Source: Candidatus Rokuibacteriota bacterium
GTDB taxonomy: Bacteria > Methylomirabilota > Methylomirabilia > Rokubacteriales > CSP1-6
Assembly: GCA_003220495.1 (NCBI GenBank)
Contig: QHSP01000024.1
Span: forward strand, 38,314 to 102,313
Length of the DNA stretch: 64,000 nucleotides
Direction: 5' to 3'
Shown here piece after piece: positions 25,922 to 34,086 of this stretch (the stretch's first letter is position 1; every line of letters starts with the position of its first letter). The translations under genes were made by a program, and so were the position numbers. The notes beneath the pieces are model-generated. The model was not told the origin of the DNA, did not search any database, and worked only from the letters and a program-made list of their open reading frames with translations.

Positions 25922-26385
25922 CGACCAGCCTGCTCGACAGCTCCGCGGCGGTTCGCGCGTGCGTCTTCGCGCTGGCGGGCCAGCCGTTCGCGATCGATGT
26001 CACCCAGGTTCGAGAGGTGGCGATCTTCGAGGAGTGGACGACGGTGCCGCTCGCGCCGCCGCATCTTGTGGGCGTCGCCAACCTGCGCGGCGACGTCGTG
26101 CCGATCGCGGACGCGCGAGCCGTCCTCGGGCTTCCGGCGCGCGGCGGCGCGCGCAAGGTGCCGACCTTGATCGTGGAGGCCGAGGGATTCGAGGTGGCGC
26201 TGGTCATCGACGGCGATGTCAGCCTCGAGGCTTTCGGCGGAATCGTGACCCTCGACGCGTCGAGCCCGCAGCCCCACGCCCGCTGGGCGCTCGGCTTCCT
26301 ACCCGACGGCGAGCGGCTCGTTCCGCTGCTCGATCCGGGACGGCTTCTGCGCGCGCTGAAAGAGGCGCAGCGGGAGGAGGAATGA
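25918..26385 (+). CDS. cheW: CheW-like coupling protein
   Basis: A 155-residue CheW domain protein. The segment CVFALAGQPFAIDVTQVREV, followed by HLVGVANLRGDVVPIADAR, is the signature of CheW, which links chemoreceptors to the CheA P5 domain. The GTG start overlaps the receiver stop by 4 nt; the end overlaps the leader of the next gene. Being the only stand-alone CheW of the operon, it is the natural scaffold for the receptor and CheA encoded just downstream. Confidence 0.92.
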   Translation: MTTSLLDSSAAVRACVFALAGQPFAIDVTQVREVAIFEEWTTVPLAPPHLVGVANLRGDVVPIADARAVLGLPARGGARKVPTLIVEAEGFEVALVIDGDVSLEAFGGIVTLDASSPQPHARWALGFLPDGERLVPLLDPGRLLRALKEAQREEE

Positions 26386-26387
26386 CG

Positions 26388-27689
26388 ATGAATCGGCGGA
26401 CGGTGCTCAAGGTGCTCTCTGGGGCCGCGGCCGGCGGCGTCCTCGGCCGGAACCGTTCGGCCTGGGGTCAGGCGCCGCCCCGGAGCGTCGCCGATCCGCG
26501 CGGCGGCGCATCCGGCCCGAACACCAAGGACGTCAGGATCGGGATGAGCGCCGCGTTCAAGGGCTCCGCGGCCGGCCTCGGCATCGAGCTCTACCGCGGG
26601 GCGCTGGCCTACTACACCGAGATCAACCAGCGCGGAGGCGTGCACGGCCGCACGATCTCGGTCGTCGCGCTCGACGACGGCTACGAGCCGACGCCGTGCA
26701 TCAAGAACACGATCGAGCTCGTCGAGCGCGAGCAGGTCTTCTTCCTCTCGAACTACGTCGGGACGCCCACGCTCACGCGCGCGCTGCCGGTGATCAAGCG
26801 CTACGCCGACCGTCAGGTGATCCTGGTCGGCAACTTCACCGGCGCCCAGCCGCAGCGCGAGGAGCCGTATCTCGACCAGGTCTTCAACATTCGCGCCTCG
26901 TACCGTCAGGAGATGATGGCGCTGGTCGAACGGTTCTGGCTGACGGGCGTGCGCAAGTTCGGCGTCTACTACCAGATCGACGCCTACGGCCGCAGCGGCA
27001 CCGACGGCGTGGCCCGCGGGCTCGCGCAGCACGGCAGCCGGATCGCCGCCGAAGCCACTTACGTCCGTGGCGCCAGGTTCGAGGACGACATGACTCCGGC
27101 GGTGAAGGCGCTCCGCCAGGCCGGTGTCGAAGCGGTGCTGTGCACCGGCGCCTACCAGGGCTGCGGCGCCTTCATCCGGACCGCGCGCGATGTCGGCTGG
27201 ACCGTGCCGATCTCCAACGTGTCGTTCGTCGGCTCTGAAGCGATGCTGAACCTGCTCGTCAAGCACGGCCAGGCGACCTCGCGCGACTACACTCAGGCGC
27301 TCGTCAACTCGCAGGTCGTGCCGAGCTACGACGACGTGAGCCTACCCGGTGTCGTCGAGTATCGCGCGCTGATGGAGAAGCACAACCCGCAGGTGCCCGA
27401 AGCGCTGCGCGACTCCAAGCACCCGCCCGAGCAGCTCAGCTTCCGAAGCCTAGAGGGTTACGTCAACGCCCGCGTGATCGTCGAGGGATTGCGCCGCACG
27501 GGGCCGAACCCGAGCCGGGCGGCGCTCCGGCAGGCGCTGGAATCGCTCAAGAACTTCGACCTCGGCATCGGCGCGCCGCTCACGTTCGGACCGGAGCGGC
27601 ATCAGGGACTGGACAACGTGTACTTCACCAGAGTGGTGAGTGGTCGATGGGCCCCCATCACGGACTGGGCCGCGGCGGTGAAAGCATGA
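26388..27689 (+). CDS. Tat-exported ABC-type substrate-binding protein (Leu/Ile/Val-binding family) within the chemosensory operon
   Basis: A 433-residue Peripla_BP_6 protein. ATG 26388 is preferred over 26382 for spacing from GGAGGAGG. The N-terminus NRRTVLKVL plus a hydrophobic stretch is a twin-arginine signal. The mature part shows [19 protein letters not shown], the [12 protein letters not shown] segment and [14 protein letters not shown], typical of proteins binding branched amino acids, amides or short organic acids. No permease or ATPase gene is nearby. It lies between cheW and the receptor gene, and its stop overlaps the receptor start (ATGA), so it probably serves as a periplasmic ligand sensor presented to the receptor. 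The ligand is unknown. Confidence 0.93.
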   Translation: MNRRTVLKVLSGAAAGGVLGRNRSAWGQAPPRSVADPRGGASGPNTKDVRIGMSAAFKGSAAGLGIELYRGALAYYTEINQRGGVHGRTISVVALDDGYEPTPCIKNTIELVEREQVFFLSNYVGTPTLTRALPVIKRYADRQVILVGNFTGAQPQREEPYLDQVFNIRASYRQEMMALVERFWLTGVRKFGVYYQIDAYGRSGTDGVARGLAQHGSRIAAEATYVRGARFEDDMTPAVKALRQAGVEAVLCTGAYQGCGAFIRTARDVGWTVPISNVSFVGSEAMLNLLVKHGQATSRDYTQALVNSQVVPSYDDVSLPGVVEYRALMEKHNPQVPEALRDSKHPPEQLSFRSLEGYVNARVIVEGLRRTGPNPSRAALRQALESLKNFDLGIGAPLTFGPERHQGLDNVYFTRVVSGRWAPITDWAAAVKA

Positions 27690-29461
27690 ACAAGCAACGG
27701 GCCGTTCGGCTCGGTCTCCTCGGCAAGATCATCCTGTTCCTGGCGGTGACGCTCATCCCGCTGGCGGTGATCACCTGGTGGATCTCCGTGCGCGCGCTGA
27801 CCACGAACCTGACGGAAGAGTTCACCTCCAAGGGAACCGCCATTGCCAGGAGCCTGGCCAGCTCGGGCGTCGATCTCCTGCTGACGCGCGACGCTTCGAC
27901 GGTGCAGGCGACCGTCGACCAGTTCGCCGCCATCAACGGCGTCAAGTACGTGATCGTCTACGACCCGCAGAAGACCCTCGTCGCGCACACCTTCTCGCCG
28001 CTGGTCCCGGCCGGCATCGTCGACCGCAACCTGGTGCCGGGCGAGGCGGCCCAGCAGGTCCGGGAGATCGCGTACACGGATCCGGTCACGGGCGCGGTCC
28101 AGCAGATCATCGACATCGGGGTGCCGGTCCTGGCGGGCCAGCTCGGAACGGTTCGCGTCGGCATGGACCGCTCGATCATCACCGCCGCGGCGGTCAAGTC
28201 CGGCCAGAACCTGCTTCTCGTGTTCGGCGGTGTCGCGCTGCTGGCGGTCCTCGCCGGCGCGGTCTTCGCCCATCAGATCACCAAGCCGGTCATCCAGGTC
28301 GTCAAGATCGCGGAGCGCGTGGGGCAGGGCGACCTGTCCAGGCTGGTGACCGTGAAGTCGCGCGACGAGATCGGGCAGCTCGCCAACACGTTCAACGACA
28401 CCGTCGTGCGTCTGCGGTCGCTGGTCCAGACCGAGGTGGAGCGCGACGAAGAGAAGCGCAAGCGCGAGGAGCTCCAGCGCAACATCACGCGCTTCCTCGA
28501 CACCGCGACCGAGATCGCGCAGGGGGACCTGACCAAGCGCGGTCAGGTGACGTCCGACGTCCTCGGCAGCGTCGTCGACGCCATCAACGTGATGGTCGGC
28601 GAGCTGGCGATCATCATCAACGACGTGCGCGACACCGCGCGTCAGGTCCTGACGAGCGCCACCGAGATGATCGGCGCGATGGAGGCGACGGCCGGCGGCG
28701 CCCAGACGCAGTCGCGCGAAGCCGTCGGCGTGAGCGACGCGATGGAGGGGCTGAGCCGTTCGATGCGGCGGGTCGCCGACAACGCGGAGGCCTCCGCGGC
28801 CGCCGCCAAGCTGACGCTCGACTCGGCCACGAAGGGCGAGCAAGCCGTGCGCGCCAGTCTCGCCGGGATGCAGCGCATCCGGGGTGAGGTGCAAGGCATC
28901 TCGAAGAAGGTCAAGAGCCTGGCGGACCGGTCGCTCGAGATCTCCGAGATCGTGAACACGATCGAGGACATCGCGTCGCAGACCAATCTTCTGGCGCTCA
29001 ACGCGGCCATCGAGGCCGCGGGCGCCGGCGAGTCGGGCTTGCGCTTCGCGGTCGTGGCCGAAGAGGTGCGAAAGCTCGCCGAACGCTCCGGCAAGGCCGC
29101 CAAGGACATCGTGGTGCTGATCAAGGCCGTGCAGGCCGAGACGCAGCAGGCGGTCGTGGCGATGGAGGAAGGCACGCGTGAGGTAGAGGCCGGCTTCAGG
29201 GTCACCGTCGAGGCCGGCGAGCGGCTGCACCAGATCGGCGAGATCTCGCAGAAGTCCGCGGCGCTGGCGCTCGAGATCTCGGAGGCGACCCAGGAGCAGG
29301 TGCGCGGCGTCGAGGGCGGCACGGTCGCGGTCCAGTCCATCGCGGGCGTGGCGGTCGAGACCGAGAAGGCCGTTCTCGAGACGCGCAAGACGATGGACCA
29401 GATGGTCCGGGTGGCCGAGGCGCTCACCGCGAGCCTCGCGCGCTTCAAGCTGGCCACCTAG
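27686..29461 (+). CDS. methyl-accepting chemotaxis protein
   Basis: A 591-residue transmembrane receptor. TM1 about 13-33, a periplasmic region of about 140 residues that looks like a single Cache-type domain ([17 protein letters not shown]), TM2 about 175-195, HAMP about 197-250, a second HAMP-like segment about 262-315, then the long coiled-coil signalling domain. The tip (420-462) reads [20 protein letters not shown] then [18 protein letters not shown]; the usual EAARAGE and GRGFAVVA are altered to EAAGAGE and GLRFAVVA. No CheR-binding pentapeptide is present; the protein ends RFKLAT. Translationally coupled to the binding-protein gene. Confidence 0.95.
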   Translation: MNKQRAVRLGLLGKIILFLAVTLIPLAVITWWISVRALTTNLTEEFTSKGTAIARSLASSGVDLLLTRDASTVQATVDQFAAINGVKYVIVYDPQKTLVAHTFSPLVPAGIVDRNLVPGEAAQQVREIAYTDPVTGAVQQIIDIGVPVLAGQLGTVRVGMDRSIITAAAVKSGQNLLLVFGGVALLAVLAGAVFAHQITKPVIQVVKIAERVGQGDLSRLVTVKSRDEIGQLANTFNDTVVRLRSLVQTEVERDEEKRKREELQRNITRFLDTATEIAQGDLTKRGQVTSDVLGSVVDAINVMVGELAIIINDVRDTARQVLTSATEMIGAMEATAGGAQTQSREAVGVSDAMEGLSRSMRRVADNAEASAAAAKLTLDSATKGEQAVRASLAGMQRIRGEVQGISKKVKSLADRSLEISEIVNTIEDIASQTNLLALNAAIEAAGAGESGLRFAVVAEEVRKLAERSGKAAKDIVVLIKAVQAETQQAVVAMEEGTREVEAGFRVTVEAGERLHQIGEISQKSAALALEISEATQEQVRGVEGGTVAVQSIAGVAVETEKAVLETRKTMDQMVRVAEALTASLARFKLAT

Positions 29462-29486
29462 GCTCGCGATCGACTGGAGGCGGTGC

Positions 29487-32396
29487 GTGGCTGACGGCGA
29501 CCGGCAGTTTCTCCTGAGTGTCTTCCTGATGGAGGCGTGGGATACCCTCGCCGCCGTCGAGGACGGCCTCGCCGCGCTCAGGCACGCCCAGGACCCCGCG
29601 GCGGTGATCGAGCATCTGGCGGTGGTGACCCACCGTCTCCGGGGCTCCGCGGCGCTCAGCGGCTTTCCGCAGGTGGCGGGGCTCGCCGCCGCGATGGAGG
29701 AGGCGGTCGAGCGAGTCGCCGCCATGCCCCCCGGCGCCGACCGCCGCTCGCTCGGCGCGCTGAGCGACATGGTGTTCTGGCTCAAGACGGCGCTCGACGT
29801 CATCGGCGAGACGGGCATCGAGGACGCCGAGGCGATCGCGGAGTCGCTCGCCGGTCTGGTCCCGTCGACCCCCCGGCTGCCCGCCGATGAGACGTCGCGG
29901 CGGCTGGCCGAGCTGGATCGCTTCTTCTCCGACCAGGCGGACGTTCTCGAGTACTTCGTTCCGGAGGCGGTCGAGCACCTCGAAGCGATGGCGCAATCGC
30001 TCGTCGCGCTCGAAGGCGAGGGCTCGACCGAGTCCGAGATCGCGGCGCTGTTCCGCGCGGTCCACACGCTCAAGGGAGCCGCCTACACCGTCGGCTGCGG
30101 GATGATCGGCGATCTCGCGCATCGGGCCGAGGACATGCTCGGCGAGATCCGCGAGCAGCAGCGCCCGCTGGATCGCGTCGCGATCGAGACCGTCTTCGCC
30201 GGCCTGGACGCCCTCCGACTCCTCGTGCGCAGCGGCGAGGATCGTGCCGACACGCGGGCCTTCGCCTACGAGCGCGCGATGGCGCTGCTGGACGCGCTGC
30301 CGGCGATCGGGGCGGCCGGGTCGCCGCCGAGTGCCGACGCCGCCCTCGAGCAGACCACCGAGGCGCCCGCGACGCTGAGCGTCGCGGTGCCGAGCGAGGC
30401 GGCGGGCGCCGAGACGCCGCGGCGTCTCGAGTCGGTCGCCGCCGCCGAGCGCGTGGCGCCCGCCGCCGAACGCGTCGCACGCGGCGCAGACCGGAGCCGA
30501 TCGTCGCGCGACGCCGCGGCGCGCCGGGTGCGCCCGAGCATTCGCGTGAGCCTCGATCGGCTCGATGCGCTGATGAACCTCGTCGGCGAGCTCGTGATCA
30601 CGCGAAGCCGGCTCGAGCGCCATCTGGCTCAGCTCGAGCAGGCCGGCGAGCTCCTGTCGTTCACGCAGTCGCGCATGACGCAGACCGTCGCCGAGTTCGA
30701 GTCGAAGTATGCCGACCGTCCGGCGCCGCCCGCCCGACCCCACGGCGGCGGGTCGCACGAGCCGGGCGCGTCGCCGATCGGAGAGTTCTTCGACGAGCTC
30801 GAGTTCGACCGCTACGACGACTTCAACCTCCTCGCGCGTCGGGTGGGCGAGATCTCGAGCGACCTCACGGAGATCCAGCACGAGCTGACCGGGTTGGTGC
30901 GGGTCGTCCGCGAGGATGCCGGCGGAGTCCAGCGGCTCAGCGGCGAGCTGCGCGGCCAGATCACCCGCGCCCGCATGGTGCCCGTCGGCCGACTCTTCGC
31001 GCCGTTCGTGCGCATGGTCCGGGACGGCTCGCGGGCGGCCGGCAAGAATGTCGTGCTCGAGGTGCGGGGTGAAACCGTCGAGATGGACACGACGATCGTG
31101 GAGCTGATGGCCGATCCGCTGATCCACCTGGTGCGGAACGCCATCGCGCACGGCATCGAGCCCGAAGACGTGCGCCGGCGCGAGGGCAAGCCGTCCCAGG
31201 GCACGATCCACCTCGGCGCCGCCCACAAGGGCGGGTCGATCTACATCGAGGTGGCGGACGACGGCCGCGGCATCGACGTGGAGGCCGTGGGCGAAGCCGC
31301 GCGGCGCGGCGGCTTCGTCACGGCGGAGACGCTCGCGCGGCTCGGTGAGCGCGACATCCTCGATCTGATCTTCCTCCCCGGCCTGACCACGGCGACGTCG
31401 GTGACGACCGCCGCGGGCCGCGGCGTCGGCATGGACGTCGTGCGGGTGAACGTCAGCCGCCTCGGCGGCGAGATCGAGGTCCAGACCGAGGCCGGGCGCG
31501 GCACCCGCTTCCGCATTCGTCTGCCGTTGACCGTCGCCATCTCCGACGCGCTCATGGTGAACGTCGGTCCCGAGACCGTGGCGATTCCCGTCCCGGCCGT
31601 GAAGGGCGCGATCAACGTGCGGCCCGAGGAGATCAGAACCGTGGACGGCGTGGAGTCGGTCGAGATCGAGGGCGAGAACGTCGACCTCGTACGGCTGGAT
31701 CGTGTCCTCCAGATCTCTACGCACGAGGCGGACGGCCCGCTCTCGATCGTCGCCCTCCGAACCGGGCGCAAGACCCTGGCCGTGGTCGTCGACGAGTTTC
31801 TGGCCAAGGAAGAGATCGTCATCAAGAACCTCGGCGCGTTCTTGCAGGGCATCGGGCCATTCTCCGGCGCCACCGTCACGGGGCAGGGTCGCGTCATCCT
31901 GCTCCTCGACTCGCTGAAGCTCCTCGAGATGAGCGCCGCGGCGCCCGGGCCTCGCCCCGCCGAGCTGCGGCGGGAGCGTGACGCGGTGGCCGCGCCGGCC
32001 GCCGAAGCCAAGCGCCGTGTCCTGCTCGTCGACGACTCGGTCAGCGTGCGGAAGTTCGTCGGCGGCATGCTCGAGCGCGCCGGGTTCCACGTCGTCGCCG
32101 CCCGGGACGGAGCCGAGGCGCTCCAGCAGCTTGCCGAGCAATCGGTCGACGTCATCGTCACGGATCTGGAGATGCCGCGTCTCAACGGCTACGAGCTGAT
32201 CCGCGACCTCAATCGGGAGCCGACGACGTGCGGGCTGCCGGTGGTCGTGCTCACCACGCGCGCCGGCGCCAAGCACGTGAACCTCGCGCGCGAGCTGGGC
32301 GTGGAGCACTACGTGGCCAAGCCGGTCGACGAGGCGAGCTTCGTCCAGCTGATCGAGTCGCTCGCCGTCGCGACGCCGGCGCGGGCGGGAGCCTGA
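29487..32396 (+). CDS. cheA: CheA-type hybrid histidine kinase with two HPt domains and a receiver
   Basis: A 969-residue CheA-like kinase. HPt 1 has His49 (VTHRLRGSAALSG) and HPt 2 has His193 (AVHTLKGAAYTVG). An Ala/Pro-rich linker leads to the dimerisation domain (from about 350, RVSLDRLDALMNLVGELVITR), HATPase with HLVRNAIAHGIE, DDGRGID and GRGVGMDVV, a CheW-like P5 domain (about 685-815), and a C-terminal receiver with Asp893 (VTDLEMPRLNG). This layout is that of type IV pilus/Pix-class CheA proteins rather than flagellar CheA. The GTG start has a GGAGG six nt upstream. It should phosphorylate the stand-alone receiver and the two receiver fusions encoded next to it. Confidence 0.95.
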   Translation: MADGDRQFLLSVFLMEAWDTLAAVEDGLAALRHAQDPAAVIEHLAVVTHRLRGSAALSGFPQVAGLAAAMEEAVERVAAMPPGADRRSLGALSDMVFWLKTALDVIGETGIEDAEAIAESLAGLVPSTPRLPADETSRRLAELDRFFSDQADVLEYFVPEAVEHLEAMAQSLVALEGEGSTESEIAALFRAVHTLKGAAYTVGCGMIGDLAHRAEDMLGEIREQQRPLDRVAIETVFAGLDALRLLVRSGEDRADTRAFAYERAMALLDALPAIGAAGSPPSADAALEQTTEAPATLSVAVPSEAAGAETPRRLESVAAAERVAPAAERVARGADRSRSSRDAAARRVRPSIRVSLDRLDALMNLVGELVITRSRLERHLAQLEQAGELLSFTQSRMTQTVAEFESKYADRPAPPARPHGGGSHEPGASPIGEFFDELEFDRYDDFNLLARRVGEISSDLTEIQHELTGLVRVVREDAGGVQRLSGELRGQITRARMVPVGRLFAPFVRMVRDGSRAAGKNVVLEVRGETVEMDTTIVELMADPLIHLVRNAIAHGIEPEDVRRREGKPSQGTIHLGAAHKGGSIYIEVADDGRGIDVEAVGEAARRGGFVTAETLARLGERDILDLIFLPGLTTATSVTTAAGRGVGMDVVRVNVSRLGGEIEVQTEAGRGTRFRIRLPLTVAISDALMVNVGPETVAIPVPAVKGAINVRPEEIRTVDGVESVEIEGENVDLVRLDRVLQISTHEADGPLSIVALRTGRKTLAVVVDEFLAKEEIVIKNLGAFLQGIGPFSGATVTGQGRVILLLDSLKLLEMSAAAPGPRPAELRRERDAVAAPAAEAKRRVLLVDDSVSVRKFVGGMLERAGFHVVAARDGAEALQQLAEQSVDVIVTDLEMPRLNGYELIRDLNREPTTCGLPVVVLTTRAGAKHVNLARELGVEHYVAKPVDEASFVQLIESLAVATPARAGA

Positions 32397-32403
32397 GGCG
32401 CCG

Positions 32404-33189
32404 ATGCCACGCGTCATCCTGATCGATCCGGACCGGGCCGCGCTCACCGCGATGCAGGCCGCCCTCGGGCAGGCCGGCATCAGCGACATCCTCGCCGTGA
32501 CCAGCGGCTCGTTCGCGCTGACGATGCTCGAGCGCAATCGCCCCGATCTCATCGTGAGCCGCGTGGGCGTGCCGGACATCGACGGCTACGAGCTCTGCTC
32601 GATCGTCCGCAAGGATCCCCTGATGACGGGCGTGCTCTTTCTCCTGCTGGCAAGCCCCGGCGACGAGGCGGCCGCGTCGATGCTCGAGGACAAGCCGGAC
32701 CAGACTCTCGCGGGCGACCTGCCGCTGACCGCCATCGTCTCCGAGGTCGCGAATCTGCTTGGACGCGGCACGGCGGCGCCCGTCCCGACGCCGGCGCCGC
32801 CCCCGCCCGGCCCTCAGCCCGACGGGGCTCACGGCCTGCGCGGGTCGCTCGCGGTGATGGAGCTGCCGGACATCACGCAGGCCATCGCGCTCGGCGCGAA
32901 GACCGGGCAGCTCGTCGTCACGCTGTCGTCTGGTCGTGGCTCCGTCTTCTTCGATCGCGGGCGGGTCGTGCACGCGGAATTCTTTGGGCTCATCGGCGAG
33001 ACCGCGTTCGCGGCCCTCCTGGTGGCGGCGCACGGCGAGGCAAACGGGAACTTCGCCTTCAATCAGCTCGAGGCGGAGGCCGCCAACGCGGTGAAGACGA
33101 TCCACCGGGACCTGAAGCAGCTCTTGCTGAGCGCCGCCGCTGAAATCGACGAAGGCCGCGCCGACACGGCCGTGGCGCCAATCTCCTAG
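32404..33189 (+). CDS. pseudo-receiver fused to DUF4388 (PATAN) domain
   Basis: A 261-residue two-domain protein. The N-terminal receiver fold (about 1-120) has Arg53 at the phospho-acceptor position (LIVSRVGVPDIDG) and DPD instead of the acidic pair, so it probably cannot be phosphorylated. A Pro-rich linker is followed by DUF4388 (about 142-225): GLRGSLAVMELPDITQAI, then GRGSVFFDRGRVVHAEFFG and GNFAFNQLE. DUF4388 overlaps the PATAN domain of cyanobacterial PixG/PixE-type regulators, which bind pilus motor proteins. It follows cheA by 7 nt. Likely a phosphorylation-independent adaptor; partner unknown. Confidence 0.88.
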   Translation: MPRVILIDPDRAALTAMQAALGQAGISDILAVTSGSFALTMLERNRPDLIVSRVGVPDIDGYELCSIVRKDPLMTGVLFLLLASPGDEAAASMLEDKPDQTLAGDLPLTAIVSEVANLLGRGTAAPVPTPAPPPPGPQPDGAHGLRGSLAVMELPDITQAIALGAKTGQLVVTLSSGRGSVFFDRGRVVHAEFFGLIGETAFAALLVAAHGEANGNFAFNQLEAEAANAVKTIHRDLKQLLLSAAAEIDEGRADTAVAPIS

Positions 33190-33198
33190 GAGGACGTG

Positions 33199-34086
33199 AT
33201 GCGGAAGGTCCTCGTGGTGGACGACAGCCTGAGCGTGAGGAAGGTCGTCGAGAAGGCACTCGAACGGCAGGGGCTCCACGTGCTCGCCGCCGGATCCGGT
33301 GCCGAGGCGATCGCGATGATCGATCGCGACCGGCCCGACGTCGTGATCTGCGACGTCATCCTGCCCGACCAGGATGGCTATCAGATCTGCCAGTACGTGC
33401 GCACTCATCCCGCGCTCGGGGCGACGCCCGTCCTGCTCATCTCGGGAATCGACAACGGCACGGTCCAGGCGCGGGCGGCCGAGGTGCGGTCCGACGCGGT
33501 CATGTTCAAGCCGTTCGGCGTCGAGGAGCTCGTGCGAAAGATCGACAATCTTCTCGCCGGGCGCTCCAACGGCGCGAAGCAGTCGACGAACGCCGCGCCG
33601 TCCGCGACGGCCCCTACGCCGGTGGCGCCGTCGTCACCGATGGCGGTGTCCTCACCTGCGACGGCGCCTTCACCTGCGGCGGCTTCGCCCGTAACGTCCG
33701 CTCCCGAGCCGATCTCGCCCGCGCCGTCCGACCAGAGTCTCAAGGAGCGGCTGCAGGGACTCGCCGGCACCCCAGGCGTTCGCTTCGTCGTGCTCACCGA
33801 TCGCGAGGGGTTCCTCATCGAGACGGCCGGAGACCTCGCGCCCGACGCCGACGAGGTGGCTGGCGCGCTCGCGTCGTGTCTCGCGGAGGCGTCCGACGGG
33901 ATCGGCCGAGAGCTCGGTCAGGGCCAGCTGGTAGGCACCATCCTCGAATACGAGGCTGGAACGCTCCTGCTGCAAGGGGTCGGCTCCTCGGCGCTCCTGG
34001 CCGTTCTGGTCGGCGACCAGGGCGCGCTCGGCAAGGTGCGCTACTACGTGAGAAAAGCCGTGCCGGAGCTCGTGAAGGCTCTCTGA
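33199..34086 (+). CDS. response regulator with C-terminal roadblock/LC7 domain
   Basis: A 295-residue protein. The receiver is intact: VVDD, Asp52 in ICDVILPDQDG, Ser in LLISG and Lys in MFKPFG. A long Ala/Pro/Ser/Thr linker (about 128-175) leads to a roadblock/LC7 domain (about 178-290; LKERLQGLAGTPGVRFVVLTDREGF to AVLVGDQGALGKVRYYV). This fusion directly couples a phosphorylation switch to a GTPase-binding fold. ATG 33199 is preferred to GTG 33196 because of the TAGGAGGA site. Its stop TGA and the next ATG share one base. Predicted role: phosphate-dependent regulation of the MglA-type GTPase encoded 2 kb downstream; inferred from context. Confidence 0.88.
   Translation: MRKVLVVDDSLSVRKVVEKALERQGLHVLAAGSGAEAIAMIDRDRPDVVICDVILPDQDGYQICQYVRTHPALGATPVLLISGIDNGTVQARAAEVRSDAVMFKPFGVEELVRKIDNLLAGRSNGAKQSTNAAPSATAPTPVAPSSPMAVSSPATAPSPAAASPVTSAPEPISPAPSDQSLKERLQGLAGTPGVRFVVLTDREGFLIETAGDLAPDADEVAGALASCLAEASDGIGRELGQGQLVGTILEYEAGTLLLQGVGSSALLAVLVGDQGALGKVRYYVRKAVPELVKAL

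Noticed and set aside
29445..32579. Open frame of over 1000 codons antisense to cheA
   Set aside because: Composition of an antisense shadow; the plus-strand frame contains complete CheA domains.
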